64,000 bases of DNA from Elusimicrobia bacterium HGW-Elusimicrobia-2. GTDB taxonomy: Bacteria; CG03. This document shows positions 7,218 through 17,002 of the stretch, in pieces. Under the pieces are notes generated by a model. The model searched no databases. It saw only the letters and a program-made list of their open reading frames with translations, and was not told the origin of the DNA. Made by a program: the position numbers and the translations under genes. Position 1 is the first letter of the stretch; each line of letters starts with the position of its first letter. The DNA lies in NCBI GenBank assembly GCA_002841685.1, contig PHAM01000001.1, positions 1 to 64,000 of the forward strand, written 5' to 3'.

Positions 7218-10200
7218 TTATTTCAGGAGCTGCTCATAATATTCTTTGAGCATATCTTTGTATTTGAGCGGCCGCTCGCCGCGCATGGCGTCATTGATGA
7301 TCTCGCCCTCAGCGTCATAACCGGGCCGCAGAGGAAGGGGAATGTTAAAATCATATTGCTTAAACCCCGCGCCGGGAGAAGATTGCCCCGGGGAATCTCC
7401 CTTCCCGCCCGAAGAAGGAAAAAATGAGGGCATGGAGGAGCCGCCGGGTTCAGACTGCGGGTTGAATTCAAAATCATCCATTCCCTTCTGGGCTTTTTTG
7501 AGCTGATAAAGCGCCCTTTCCTGAAAGGTCAGAGAATCCGCCGGACGGCCCGCCTTCAGGGAAGATGCTGCGGAAATCATCTCTCTGCGGGCGGCTCTGA
7601 CATTTCCCGCGATAGCGGCGGGGAACTGGGCGCTCTGCCTTGAATACTCGCTCATCTTTTTTTCAAGAGACGCCGCGCGTCCGGCAAGGGCCGTCTGCGC
7701 CGACGATATTTCCATAGAGTATTCCATCTCATCCTGATTCAGGGCCAGGGTGGCGGTATCGGAATAAATATCAAAAAAATCCCTTATCTCATCCCGCGCT
7801 TCGCTCAGTATATTCGCTGTTGAACTGCTGATATCCATGGCCGCCAGCGCCCGGAGCTGTTTTTGGGCATCTTCAAGAGGCCTTTCAAAATCAAAACCCT
7901 TATCCATAAATCTTTCAGCGAAATCCGAAACATTTCTGTTGAAATTATAAAGGCCCGGCGTCAGCCGCGCGGCCTCTTTAGCGAACAATTTGTTTCTGTC
8001 GTTCAGCAGGCGCGAGGCGGAATTTTTAACCCCGTCAGCACGGTCCCTCAGCTCCTGCGCTCTGCGGGCGGACTGCTCTTTCAGCCTGTCCCGGCCCCGC
8101 GCGAGCAGCGCTTCGCTGCTTGCTATTATCTTTTCCTCGCCGCTTATTATTTCCGCCAGCGCCGTGTCTTTTTCTTTACGGGGGAGCGACGGGGCTTCGA
8201 CAGAAGAAAAACCCGCTTCAAGATTCTTCCTGATACCGCTCAAACTTTTAAGGAGCGCCTTCGCGTGTTCAACGGCCGAAGTGATGTCGCCTGAAGAAAG
8301 CGCCTCTTTGAGTCCTGAAACTGAATTCTCGACGGAATTGAAATCCATGGATTTGACTGAATCGGAATTCACGAATTCCTCCGGCAGATTCTGCGGCATG
8401 TTCTTAACTGTTTCGGCCAGCTCTCTCATGAGCTGTTCAATTTTCCCCGCGAGTTCCGTCAATTCCTTCAGCATTTCTTCATTGGGGGCGGTTGAGCCGA
8501 GAAAATCATTCAGTTTACCCGCCGCCTCGGATGATTCGCGGGCGATGTTTCCCATATTATCCATCGAACTTCTTTTAAAAAGTTCTTCGCTGAAAGCGGA
8601 AAGTTTTTCAAGAGACTCCGCGATGTCATCCTGTGTATCAAAGGCGCCTTTCTGATCCCCCGCTTTCAATTCATCCCTAGCGCGTCGGGAATCAGCGGCC
8701 AGAGCGTCCAGAGCTTTGCTTAATCCCCTGTATTCGGCGCTGTAATAGCTGCTGTAAAGAGGGTCTTTTTCCGTGCGCGCGGCCACGGTTGCGGCATCCT
8801 CGGAAAGAGAGAGCAGTTTGTTCTCGACTTCTCTCTGCCGGCGCGTAATCTCATCGGCGCTAAGGGCCTCGCGGTTAATATTCAATTCCGCCTGCTTCTG
8901 ATAAAGGGCGAAAATGTTTTCCTTTAACGCCTCCTCTCCTCTCATATTTTCCCTGTGTGTGTGCAGAAAATCCTTTAATGTAACGGTGAAACGCCGGCTC
9001 AATCCTCGCGCTCCGGATGCATCCAGGGCGGCAATCCAGTACTCCATCACATCCGCCGCCGCCATGACCCGCGAAAGTTTCCAATCCCATTTTCCGCGGG
9101 ACGTTTTGGAATAACTGTTAAAGATCATTGTTTTTACGGTGGGCCCGCCGTTTTTTGAAGAGCAGAACATCACCTCCTTGACGCCGAAATCATCTTCGGC
9201 GAGCCAGGCGATATCAATTCCGGAAAAACTCTCATTTATTATCAGGTCCTCTCCGGGGCTCAGTATATATGCCGACGGCGGACTGTCCTCGGCCGCGTCC
9301 ACCTTCCACACAACCGTTCCCGAAGAGACGAGCCCATCGCGCGAGAGGAGCTCCACCTTCCAGTGCCCGGCGCCGGATGCCGTGAAGGATCCTTTTGCCT
9401 GATCCCCCGATACAGTCATTTTTATTTTCTTTTCCTTCCCTTCAAAAACAGCGGCAATAGAGGCGCTTTCAAGTTTTTGCGACGATTTTATTATCAGCTC
9501 CGCCACGGTTCCCGGAAAAGCGGCAAAACCGCCGAAAGAACTCTCTTCCTCAGGCAGGTTCAGATAAGCGGGGTAATTGATCTTTATTTTCCGCCAAAGG
9601 ACTTTCGGCCTTTCAAGAAGCTTGATATCATAAACCTCCGAATATAGATTTTTCCACCGGAACCTGATCTTAAAAGGCACGAGACACTTTTCTATCCTGA
9701 AAGAAAACAGACCCTCGCCGCCCCCAAGTTTCCTTTCCACCCATGTCGAAGAAGGGAACAAAAACATAGCCCGCGGTCTCGCCCCGGGGGCCGCGCGCGC
9801 GAGCAGTTCCCAGGGCTCGCCCTTGACGGCGGTTTTCTCCATTTCGACAGACAGATAGCTTTTTATATCATCTCCGCGCGGAATAATCACTCTCCTTGCG
9901 GAAACAGAGTTAAAAAACAACACAGATCCCGCCGCTATCATGGCAAGGACGGCTTTCGGATTCAACGACACAAACGACAACAGCCGGATATCTTTCACAA
10001 TTTTTGCGGCCGTTTTGATTTCCTCGTCTATAAGCTCCCGCGAAATACCGAGCCCGGAGAGTTTTTCCCTGCTCACCGAAAGATCCCAGGCCCTGAGCAC
10101 ATCATCCCCTGCGGCCCGGGCGCTTTTCTCGCGGGCGGAGCTAAAAATTTCAATCAAATCCGCGGACAGTCTCACCATAAAGTAAAAGCCAAAAAATATC

Positions 10201-10373
10201 AGCACAAAACTCCTGATACGGAAACTCATGGGAAAAACAAGATCAGCGAGTGAAAAAACGGCAAGGCCCGCCGCGAACGAGGCCAGTCTTATCAAAAGAC
10301 AATTGGCCAAAGCGGCCATTACGCGCACACCGTGCAGAACGCCCAGTCTCTTCAGGAAATCATCATTTATCAT
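7218..10373 (-). CDS. Large DUF4175-type membrane protein with coiled-coil periplasmic region
   Basis: 1051-residue protein. Hydrophobic segments lie at about 28-48, 52-70 and 140-158. A beta-rich region (about 200-470, including SPGEDLIINESFSGIDIAWLAEDDFGVKEV) is followed by a long helical, charged region (about 490-960). The tail is Pro/Gly/Ser-rich and ends KYKDMLKEYYEQLL. This layout matches the DUF4175 family found with VWA and DUF4159 membrane proteins. The start overlaps the VWA gene stop (ATGA). The biochemical role is unknown; a cell-envelope function with its two partners is inferred from repeated co-occurrence in bacteria. Confidence 0.7.
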   Translation of the reverse strand: MINDDFLKRLGVLHGVRVMAALANCLLIRLASFAAGLAVFSLADLVFPMSFRIRSFVLIFFGFYFMVRLSADLIEIFSSAREKSARAAGDDVLRAWDLSVSREKLSGLGISRELIDEEIKTAAKIVKDIRLLSFVSLNPKAVLAMIAAGSVLFFNSVSARRVIIPRGDDIKSYLSVEMEKTAVKGEPWELLARAAPGARPRAMFLFPSSTWVERKLGGGEGLFSFRIEKCLVPFKIRFRWKNLYSEVYDIKLLERPKVLWRKIKINYPAYLNLPEEESSFGGFAAFPGTVAELIIKSSQKLESASIAAVFEGKEKKIKMTVSGDQAKGSFTASGAGHWKVELLSRDGLVSSGTVVWKVDAAEDSPPSAYILSPGEDLIINESFSGIDIAWLAEDDFGVKEVMFCSSKNGGPTVKTMIFNSYSKTSRGKWDWKLSRVMAAADVMEYWIAALDASGARGLSRRFTVTLKDFLHTHRENMRGEEALKENIFALYQKQAELNINREALSADEITRRQREVENKLLSLSEDAATVAARTEKDPLYSSYYSAEYRGLSKALDALAADSRRARDELKAGDQKGAFDTQDDIAESLEKLSAFSEELFKRSSMDNMGNIARESSEAAGKLNDFLGSTAPNEEMLKELTELAGKIEQLMRELAETVKNMPQNLPEEFVNSDSVKSMDFNSVENSVSGLKEALSSGDITSAVEHAKALLKSLSGIRKNLEAGFSSVEAPSLPRKEKDTALAEIISGEEKIIASSEALLARGRDRLKEQSARRAQELRDRADGVKNSASRLLNDRNKLFAKEAARLTPGLYNFNRNVSDFAERFMDKGFDFERPLEDAQKQLRALAAMDISSSTANILSEARDEIRDFFDIYSDTATLALNQDEMEYSMEISSAQTALAGRAASLEKKMSEYSRQSAQFPAAIAGNVRAARREMISAASSLKAGRPADSLTFQERALYQLKKAQKGMDDFEFNPQSEPGGSSMPSFFPSSGGKGDSPGQSSPGAGFKQYDFNIPLPLRPGYDAEGEIINDAMRGERPLKYKDMLKEYYEQLLK

Positions 10374-12409
10374 CGCGTGTTGTCTTTAAACCACAGCCCC
10401 ACGAAGAACAGAGCCGTAAAGATCAGATAATAATTTTTCATCGCCGGATGGTAAAAGCCCGAGTCGTCAACGGGCGCGGGAATATCCGCGGCGCGGAATA
10501 AATCGCTTCCCAGATATTTTCCGAGCGAAAGGCGCGAGATCTCACGCAGATGAGAATGTTTGGCGGAAGTGTTTTCTTCTTCTATGCTTTTTTCCGTGAC
10601 CGTGAATGAAAAGACCTTCTCCGCGCGCACACCCCTCTCACCCGAAACAGATATCCTGACGCTGTGCGGGCCGGGCTCCTCTATTATCTTTTTCACCACA
10701 AAAACGCCCGGCGACACCATAACCGGCGGAAGATAAGATTGTCCCCCGGGCGCGACATGCCGGACAGTGACGCCGGAATGCAACGCGTTCCTCAACTGTA
10801 TCCGCAAAAGCAAGTCCTCTCCGATTTTATAATTCTTTCTGCCCGAAAGACTTATCTCATCAAGCAGGGGAGAACGCGTCAGCCACGCGAAAGAATTCTT
10901 AAAGAATTCCTGGTAAAAATACGATGTTTCCGGGCCCGCGAAAAAAAGGCGCCAGAGGCTGTTTGTCAAAAGCGTCATGACCCGGCCCTTACCCTCGTTC
11001 CTGACGGCGGCAACAGGGTCGCCGCCGGAAGTTGTCAGAACACTCTGCGCATCAGGCGCGAGCGACGAGGCGGGAGACATGCCCTTGAGCGGCACATCTC
11101 CGGCTGCGGAAATACCGGAAATAAGGGAAGTTACGGGATGGGAGGGAGAGGCCCTGAGAAAAAATTTTTCTTCGCTGAAAGATCCGCCCGGGCACTCTGT
11201 GACCGGAAGAATCTCCCCGAGCGGGCTTTTAAAATAATTCCCGTTACTGAAAAGATCTTCTCCGCCTATGAGCATAAGAGCCCCCCCTGATCTAATATGG
11301 CGAAGGAGTAGCGAGAGATAATCGGGGCTTATGAATTTTGTGTAATCAAAATTAAGGAGTATCACAAGATCGTAATTCGTGATATCGTTTAAAAAGATTT
11401 CCCGCACGGGAAAAGGTATAAGAGAAAGTTTGTTGTCGGGGAAAGGAACATAATCCGAAGGGTTTCTCAGTATCACGAAAGAGGTGAGGTCTATCCTCTT
11501 GTCGGATTTTATCAGAGCCCGCAGGTTGCTGTATTCCCAGCCTGGCCGGCCGCTTATAAAAAGAACTTTCATCAGTGATTTGAAAACCGACACCCTGAAA
11601 AAATCGGAGTTGTTCCCAGGATTAGTGTCGGAAGGCAGAAGCTCAACATTATATCTGATATTATCCCCCGCCTCACCCGGGATAAATTCGACATCGATAT
11701 CTTTGACAGTTTCACCTTCCGAAAAAACGACCGGCTTTTCGCCGCCTTTCTCCCCAGGACGGCCTATTCTTATACGCGCCGGGCCTCGACCGGGCGGGCA
11801 CTCCACGCGCACACGCGCTTTTGAAACGGAGCCCTGAAACACCTTTTCGGGATACTCCAGTATTTTGAGCGACATGTCATCCTCAAGAAGCTGTCCGAAC
11901 CCGGCGCAATGCACCGGTTTTGAGAAATAACAGGACTCGCTCGTCGTGTCTCGGCCGTCGGAAAGAAGAAGCATGGAGCCGCCTTCCGGCAAAGATGCTG
12001 TTATTTCGGAAGCGCTGCGGGAGATAAGCGAGGCGCCGCCGGAGGCGCGGGAATTGAAAAACGCGCTTTCCCCAAGCAGGCGCGGCTCGGAATCAAATGT
12101 GTAAAAAACCAGCTTGAATTTCTTCTTAAGATCCGGCAATTCCCTCCGCAGCGCTCCCTTCGCCGCCTCAAGCCGGGAAGACTTGCCGTTTTTAACAGCC
12201 ATACTCGAGGAAGTATCAAGGCAAACGGCCAAAACAGGAGCGGGCGCGCTGCTCTTTTTTCTGATCGCGGGGTTGGCGATGAGAAAGAAAACAACCGCGA
12301 GCGCCGCGAGCCTGTAAAAAACTCCGCGTCGGCGTATCGTCAGATAGGCCAGCAGCGCGAAAAATACAAGAGTCAGATCTTCAATCATTATATAAAGCAA
12401 ACGCCTCAC
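10370..12409 (-). CDS. Membrane protein with VWA-like and glutamine-amidotransferase-like domains
   Basis: 679 residues. Two N-terminal membrane helices (about 10-24 and 32-46) are followed by a VWA-like domain with MIDAS motif DTSSS (Asp65, Ser67, Ser69) and LLLSDGRDTT near 146. Beta-rich regions come next, then a GATase1-like fold (LFISGRPGWEYSNLRAL, about 290-500) of the type seen in DUF4159/DUF4175 operons. A C-terminal membrane helix (about 656-672) ends the protein. It would be anchored in the inner membrane with its domains outside. The track start is GTG at 12409; an ATG at 12388 is an alternative. It lies between the DUF4159 and DUF4175 genes. Confidence 0.72.
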   Translation of the reverse strand: MRRLLYIMIEDLTLVFFALLAYLTIRRRGVFYRLAALAVVFFLIANPAIRKKSSAPAPVLAVCLDTSSSMAVKNGKSSRLEAAKGALRRELPDLKKKFKLVFYTFDSEPRLLGESAFFNSRASGGASLISRSASEITASLPEGGSMLLLSDGRDTTSESCYFSKPVHCAGFGQLLEDDMSLKILEYPEKVFQGSVSKARVRVECPPGRGPARIRIGRPGEKGGEKPVVFSEGETVKDIDVEFIPGEAGDNIRYNVELLPSDTNPGNNSDFFRVSVFKSLMKVLFISGRPGWEYSNLRALIKSDKRIDLTSFVILRNPSDYVPFPDNKLSLIPFPVREIFLNDITNYDLVILLNFDYTKFISPDYLSLLLRHIRSGGALMLIGGEDLFSNGNYFKSPLGEILPVTECPGGSFSEEKFFLRASPSHPVTSLISGISAAGDVPLKGMSPASSLAPDAQSVLTTSGGDPVAAVRNEGKGRVMTLLTNSLWRLFFAGPETSYFYQEFFKNSFAWLTRSPLLDEISLSGRKNYKIGEDLLLRIQLRNALHSGVTVRHVAPGGQSYLPPVMVSPGVFVVKKIIEEPGPHSVRISVSGERGVRAEKVFSFTVTEKSIEEENTSAKHSHLREISRLSLGKYLGSDLFRAADIPAPVDDSGFYHPAMKNYYLIFTALFFVGLWFKDNTR

Positions 12410-12427
12410 AGCAGAATCCCAACATCG

Positions 12428-13150
12428 TTACCATGATTTCAGTTTCCTTTCTATAAAATCCCTGTGGATGATGTCTTTTTTATAGGTGCCGGTCAGAGAA
12501 TACATCACGATATTCACAGTGATTTTCACGGCCTCCAGCCGCTGGGCTTCGCCCCCGGGATAACAGCTGTAAATAAATCTTCCGCTCTCATCCCTGGCCC
12601 AGGCGCCGAAAATATCGTTCCGCGAATAGACGATCACCCAGCGCCCGTCTATCCGAACGCCGTAAAGCGAGGGAGAAACCGAATTGCGTCCCGCGGCCTT
12701 CGGCTGCAGATAGAAACTCCTGAATATAACATCATCCTCCGGTATTTTTTCAAGCGCTGCGGCGGGGAAAATTCCGGCGCTGAAATCTTTAACCGAGCGG
12801 TAAAAATCATCAAGCCCGTAGGACTCGGTCTCATCTATAAACAGAAAACCGCCGGATGAAAGATGCTTGGCCAGAAGAGCCGTTTCCTTTCTCGTAAAAT
12901 CCTTCAGCGACCCCTTTCCCGTAACACAGAGAAAGGGATAATCAAAGATACCCTGTCCCACCTCAAGATAAACCGCATCCGTTGGGGGATCTATGGATGT
13001 GGACGAGGCGAGATATTTCAGGACGGCTTCAACAGAGCTTGACAGCGGCGAGGAGCCGCCGCTTTTCTTTATTATGCAAAGCTCAAAAAGATCTCCGGCG
13101 AAACAGCATGCGGACAGGAGCAAAAAAAACAGTATTTTAAAAACTTTCAT
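12428..13150 (-). CDS. DUF4159 domain protein with signal peptide
   Basis: 240 residues. The N-terminal signal peptide (MKVFKILFFLLLSACCFA) predicts export. The body resembles DUF4159: YPFLCVTGKGSLKDFTRKETALLAKHLSSGG (about 71-101) followed by FLFIDE, a segment related to the GATase-like fold. It is coupled by ATGA to the DUF2723 gene upstream and followed 18 bases later by the VWA protein. DUF4159 proteins recur in operons with VWA, DUF4175, MoxR and DUF58 genes; here MoxR and DUF58 are absent. No enzymatic activity is known. Confidence 0.75.
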   Translation of the reverse strand: MKVFKILFFLLLSACCFAGDLFELCIIKKSGGSSPLSSSVEAVLKYLASSTSIDPPTDAVYLEVGQGIFDYPFLCVTGKGSLKDFTRKETALLAKHLSSGGFLFIDETESYGLDDFYRSVKDFSAGIFPAAALEKIPEDDVIFRSFYLQPKAAGRNSVSPSLYGVRIDGRWVIVYSRNDIFGAWARDESGRFIYSCYPGGEAQRLEAVKITVNIVMYSLTGTYKKDIIHRDFIERKLKSW

Positions 13151-15180
13151 TCTCCGTTCTTCACAAGCGCGAGGTTGTATTTTAAATTCTCATCATCGGG
13201 ATTTATAGACAGGCCCTTTTGAAAAAATTCTTTCGCCCCCGCGATATTGCCCGATCTCATCTCAATAAGGCCGAGTTCGTTCAAAGCGGCGTAACTAACA
13301 GGGTTTATGTTAAGGCATTTTCTAAACGCGGCCTGCGCCTCAGCCGTTTTACCGAGCTTGCCCAGCGACAGCGCCAGATTATAATATCTCACATCATCCG
13401 GCGTGAGAGAGACAGACTCGGCGAAATGACGCGCGGCAGAATCATAATCCCTCTCCCCAAAATCAAGAACGCCCAGGTTATTCCAGGCCTCCGGCAAGGC
13501 GGGATTGATACTGATTGCCGCTTCATATGACTTACGGGCTTCGTCTCGCCTGCCGAGCCCCGCCCAGACAGGCCCCATATTGGTCAGGAGCCAGTCTATG
13601 TCTTTGCCTAAATGAGAACATATGCGCGCGGTGCCGGGACTTGGGTTTTTTAGCGCCCTGAAATAATAATCAAGGATCTCAATCGAACGCACCCTATAGT
13701 TTTGAAGGCCTGAAGTACGCCAGAAAAAAGCGGGATTGGGTCTGTTTCGCAAAGCGTCTTTCGTCCACAGCAAGCCGTCAAAACCATAATCCGGAAAAGG
13801 CAACTGGGATTTTGAAAAAGCGAAAAAACTTTTTTCCGGGCCCGAAAACATAAACTTCATCTTCGCCGCATAGCCTCTGGCGGGGGAAGGATTCCATAAA
13901 CCGGAAGTTTCCCGCGGCGGATCTTCTCCGTAAAAAGACGGGAAAACGGCGCCGTAAGACGTGTATACCGGCGGCATTTTCACTTTTTGCGCCCATTTTT
14001 TGTAGGCGAGCGCGAATATCAGGTCATCTCCCACCGCGCCTTTCTCTATAATGAGAGCGTTTCCCCGCGGCACGGCCCTGATGACGGAATCCGCGAAATC
14101 GGAAAGCGAATAAAAATTTCTCAGCGATTGCCCTTTTATGGAAAAAATGAACAGCAGTGCGAATGCCCATACGGTGGATGTGAAAATTTTCTTCCGACGG
14201 AGAAAGCCCCAAAGCCCTCCGGCGAGCATAATCAGGATCGCCGAAGGCAGAAGAAAGAACCTCTCCGTTATCGCCTCGATAAAAGCTCCGCTTGAAGAGG
14301 AAAGCCCTGCGGCCATGAAAAAAAGCGGGCCGCTGAAAAGAAAACAGATAAAAAGAAAATGATTAAACCCGTCCGCTTTTCTGAAATGAGAAAAATACAA
14401 AAGAGGGATAAAAATAAAGAGAGGCCCGAAAAAAATAAAACCCAGGCGGGGGTAATCCAGAAGAGCATTGAGCGTAACATGATGATGCGATCCGTGAAGG
14501 GCGAAAGTGCCGTAATCCCGCCTAAGGAGCACATCTATCCATCGGCCGAAGGTAGAGGGATCACCCCAATTGAACACGGCGCCGCTCTGCGCGCGGACGA
14601 TTAAAAATAAATTAGCGTAAAAACCAGTGATGGCCGCGCAAAAAACCATAAGGACAAAAGGGAAATCAAACATTTTTCTTTTAATGAGCAGATATATTAC
14701 TCCCGGCAGAAGGAGGATCAGCGTCTGATGGTTGGCCAGTCCGAGCCCGAAGAGGAAAGCCGCGGCCAGAGCGTTTTTTTTAAAAGGCGAATACAGCAGG
14801 TATATTATCGCGCATGCGAAAAGAAGATTAAGCGTGAAGACCTCGCAGGCCCCCGCTGATGAGAACACGGCAGGAGCAAGCGCAAAATACAGAAGCAGGC
14901 TCGCCGATGTAAAGCGGCACATAAAGAGCATCGCGGAAAACACAAAGAGCGCATTGATAAAATTCATGCGGTAGGCTATATTGCCCGCGGGAAAAATCTT
15001 TGACAAAGCCGCGGTGATTATGACAAAAACCGGATAGCCCGGCGGGTGAGCCACCCCCAGTGTTGATGAGGCGGCGATGAGCTCGCCCGAATCACCCACA
15101 TATACGCCGGGCGCAAGATTGTATATAAAGATGAAAAACGCCGCCACTGCCGCGGCGAGGACGCTTCTTTTGATCACCAC
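13147..15180 (-). CDS. DUF2723 multi-pass membrane protein with C-terminal TPR repeats
   Basis: 677 residues. The N-terminal motif YNLAPGVYVGDSGELIAASSTLGVAHPPGYP (about 20-50) is the hallmark of DUF2723, related to GT-C membrane glycosyltransferases; the Asp in GDSGE is the likely catalytic or metal residue. About ten membrane helices run to about 360. A soluble region follows, then three to four TPR units (about 535-675; ALPEAWNNLGVLDFGERDYDSAARHFAES is one). It starts with GTG overlapping the stop of the upstream gene by seven bases. A role in glycan transfer at the outer membrane-facing side is likely but unproven. Confidence 0.8.
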   Translation of the reverse strand: MVIKRSVLAAAVAAFFIFIYNLAPGVYVGDSGELIAASSTLGVAHPPGYPVFVIITAALSKIFPAGNIAYRMNFINALFVFSAMLFMCRFTSASLLLYFALAPAVFSSAGACEVFTLNLLFACAIIYLLYSPFKKNALAAAFLFGLGLANHQTLILLLPGVIYLLIKRKMFDFPFVLMVFCAAITGFYANLFLIVRAQSGAVFNWGDPSTFGRWIDVLLRRDYGTFALHGSHHHVTLNALLDYPRLGFIFFGPLFIFIPLLYFSHFRKADGFNHFLFICFLFSGPLFFMAAGLSSSSGAFIEAITERFFLLPSAILIMLAGGLWGFLRRKKIFTSTVWAFALLFIFSIKGQSLRNFYSLSDFADSVIRAVPRGNALIIEKGAVGDDLIFALAYKKWAQKVKMPPVYTSYGAVFPSFYGEDPPRETSGLWNPSPARGYAAKMKFMFSGPEKSFFAFSKSQLPFPDYGFDGLLWTKDALRNRPNPAFFWRTSGLQNYRVRSIEILDYYFRALKNPSPGTARICSHLGKDIDWLLTNMGPVWAGLGRRDEARKSYEAAISINPALPEAWNNLGVLDFGERDYDSAARHFAESVSLTPDDVRYYNLALSLGKLGKTAEAQAAFRKCLNINPVSYAALNELGLIEMRSGNIAGAKEFFQKGLSINPDDENLKYNLALVKNGE

Positions 15181-16895
15181 AGTCCCAGAATTATTTTATT
15201 TCCCTTCACTTTCTTACGGGAAGGAAAAACTTCTTTTCTTTTTCCGTGCCTTAAAAGAGCCTCTCCTTTTGATATCTCAATGCTCGATTCTTCCCGCGGG
15301 TAACGCGCATATAAGATATTGGCGGCGAGAAAGGCCTTCTCAAGCCCGTCGGCCCGGCCGAAGTTCCAGACCTCATCCGGCTGTGCCAATCGGTAATTTT
15401 CTTCGTATATAGACTCGTTCTTAAGCTCACGCACGAGCGTAAGAGCCTCTTTATCAGTCATGTTTTGGGCAGCTTCCAGCGAGACGGGGTTGCGGGTGAG
15501 CGCGGCATAGGCAAAAGGCCCTATTTCGCATTCTCTCATGTCGCGTAAGGCGTAAAAAGCCAGATCAGCGCTCTCGTTCTCCCTTCGTATAGCCGAGAGT
15601 CTTTTGATAACAGCCTGTCTGTCCATACCGGGATCTATACCCAACGGCGTTTCTTTAACGACTATTTTCTTTTTGATATCGGGAAGATCCGCCGCAGTGA
15701 CGCAGAATTCTTTGATGGCAGAGATGAGTTTCCGGAAACTGAAACATCCTATGGAAAATTTTTCTTCAAAAATTTTAACACTTTTTAAATCTGAAAAATC
15801 CACAGAATGAGAAAGCAGATACTGCTCTATATCATTTAGCACGATTCTTCCGGGAAGCGCACAAGCGTGGAAATCCGTCGGCGCGACTGTGTCGATGAGC
15901 TCTTTTCTTGTGCTGTCTGTGAGCAAATAAGGATGTTTCATCTCGTATTCAAAGAGCGTATCCAGGCCCACGTAGCGGTCATGGCCGCGGATAATGCCCC
16001 TCACCTGGAAACATTTATGAAGATCACTGTGGCGGCGGAGAAAGGCCCCCAGCACCGGAGCCGTGAGGTCGGTTTTCAGATAACACCCCAGTTTTTTTCT
16101 CAGCAGCCCGTATTCCCCGGGATCTATTGTGGCTTTTTCATAGAGCGTGTGGATGTAACCGCTTTCATGAGAGACAACAGTGACTTTTTCGTTTTCAAGA
16201 GCCCTGCGGGCTTTAACGGAAAGAGCCGTGCCGTTGAACCACATGTTTTTTGTGACAATCCTTCTGTTGTTGGTAAGAACGCCTTTCCCGAGATTCACGA
16301 AATTCTGCGAATGAAGGGGTGTGCCCATAAGAAAAATATCTTTCAGCGGAATCCCCGCGACGATAAAAAGCGCCGCAGCGTACAGCGCCGCGAGCGAAAC
16401 GCACTCCCCAGCGCCGGATGAATAAAATTTTTTGTGACGGAAGGCGTCCATGGCTTCCACCGTTTCGGTTTTCCAGTAAGGTATTATTTCATCCGTGTAT
16501 TTTTCAAGGCCGAAATGCCGCCTTATGTCTATGTCAAAATAATATTTATCGCCCTCGTAACCGAAAAGCGCGTTTGACCGGGCGAGGATTTTTTCATCCA
16601 CGAAATCACTGAAGCGCGCCATTTCCCTGCTCTTGGATGTGAGCCCCCATGTCTCAATATCCAGATTGAAAGCGTAATTGTCCATGATAAACTGCTTGAG
16701 CCTGTGGATCCGCCTGAGAGGAGACATCTTTTGTATTCCCCCAAACCACGGATGAAGGCGCCAGCGCCATATTTTAGGCGACATTATGTTCGCGAGAACA
16801 AGGCTGTAAAGAAGTTCGGGGAAGACGAATATTTCCATATCAGATAATGTAACCGCCGAGGATTTTTTCTCAAGATCTATTCCGGATTTACGCAT
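15174..16895 (-). CDS. Conserved hypothetical protein with a transglutaminase-like Cys/His core
   Basis: 573 residues, no signal peptide. I do not recognise the full-length family. Residues 162-200 resemble the transglutaminase/papain-like core: GECVSLAALYAAALFIVAGIP with Cys165 at the start of a helix, then His195 in GTPLHSQNF, followed by TKNMWFNG with Asn217 or Asn221 as a possible third residue. The C-terminal third is charged and helical. It is 100 bases downstream of wzz and overlaps the DUF2723 gene by seven bases, suggesting an envelope- or glycan-related role. Peptidase activity is inference from a short motif. A later start at Met20 is possible. Confidence 0.55.
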   Translation of the reverse strand: MRKSGIDLEKKSSAVTLSDMEIFVFPELLYSLVLANIMSPKIWRWRLHPWFGGIQKMSPLRRIHRLKQFIMDNYAFNLDIETWGLTSKSREMARFSDFVDEKILARSNALFGYEGDKYYFDIDIRRHFGLEKYTDEIIPYWKTETVEAMDAFRHKKFYSSGAGECVSLAALYAAALFIVAGIPLKDIFLMGTPLHSQNFVNLGKGVLTNNRRIVTKNMWFNGTALSVKARRALENEKVTVVSHESGYIHTLYEKATIDPGEYGLLRKKLGCYLKTDLTAPVLGAFLRRHSDLHKCFQVRGIIRGHDRYVGLDTLFEYEMKHPYLLTDSTRKELIDTVAPTDFHACALPGRIVLNDIEQYLLSHSVDFSDLKSVKIFEEKFSIGCFSFRKLISAIKEFCVTAADLPDIKKKIVVKETPLGIDPGMDRQAVIKRLSAIRRENESADLAFYALRDMRECEIGPFAYAALTRNPVSLEAAQNMTDKEALTLVRELKNESIYEENYRLAQPDEVWNFGRADGLEKAFLAANILYARYPREESSIEISKGEALLRHGKRKEVFPSRKKVKGNKIILGLW

Positions 16896-16974
16896 AGAAA
16901 AATTGACCGCCGAAGCGTCCGGGAATCAGCACTCTTTTGACAAAAGGAATTCCGCGGTCTTAATAAGCGCTTTT

Positions 16975-17002
16975 TTCATATCCCTTTTTTATCAAATGTC
17001 AA
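16975..17002 (-). promoter_or_regulatory. Possible promoter for the transglutaminase-like/DUF2723 operon
   Basis: Minus strand: perfect TTGACA (16997-17002), 16-base spacer, TATGAA (16975-16980, four of six). It sits at the end of wzz in the only sizeable gap of the run and would start the 16895-to-7218 gene series. The -10 is weak, so this is tentative. Confidence 0.35.
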
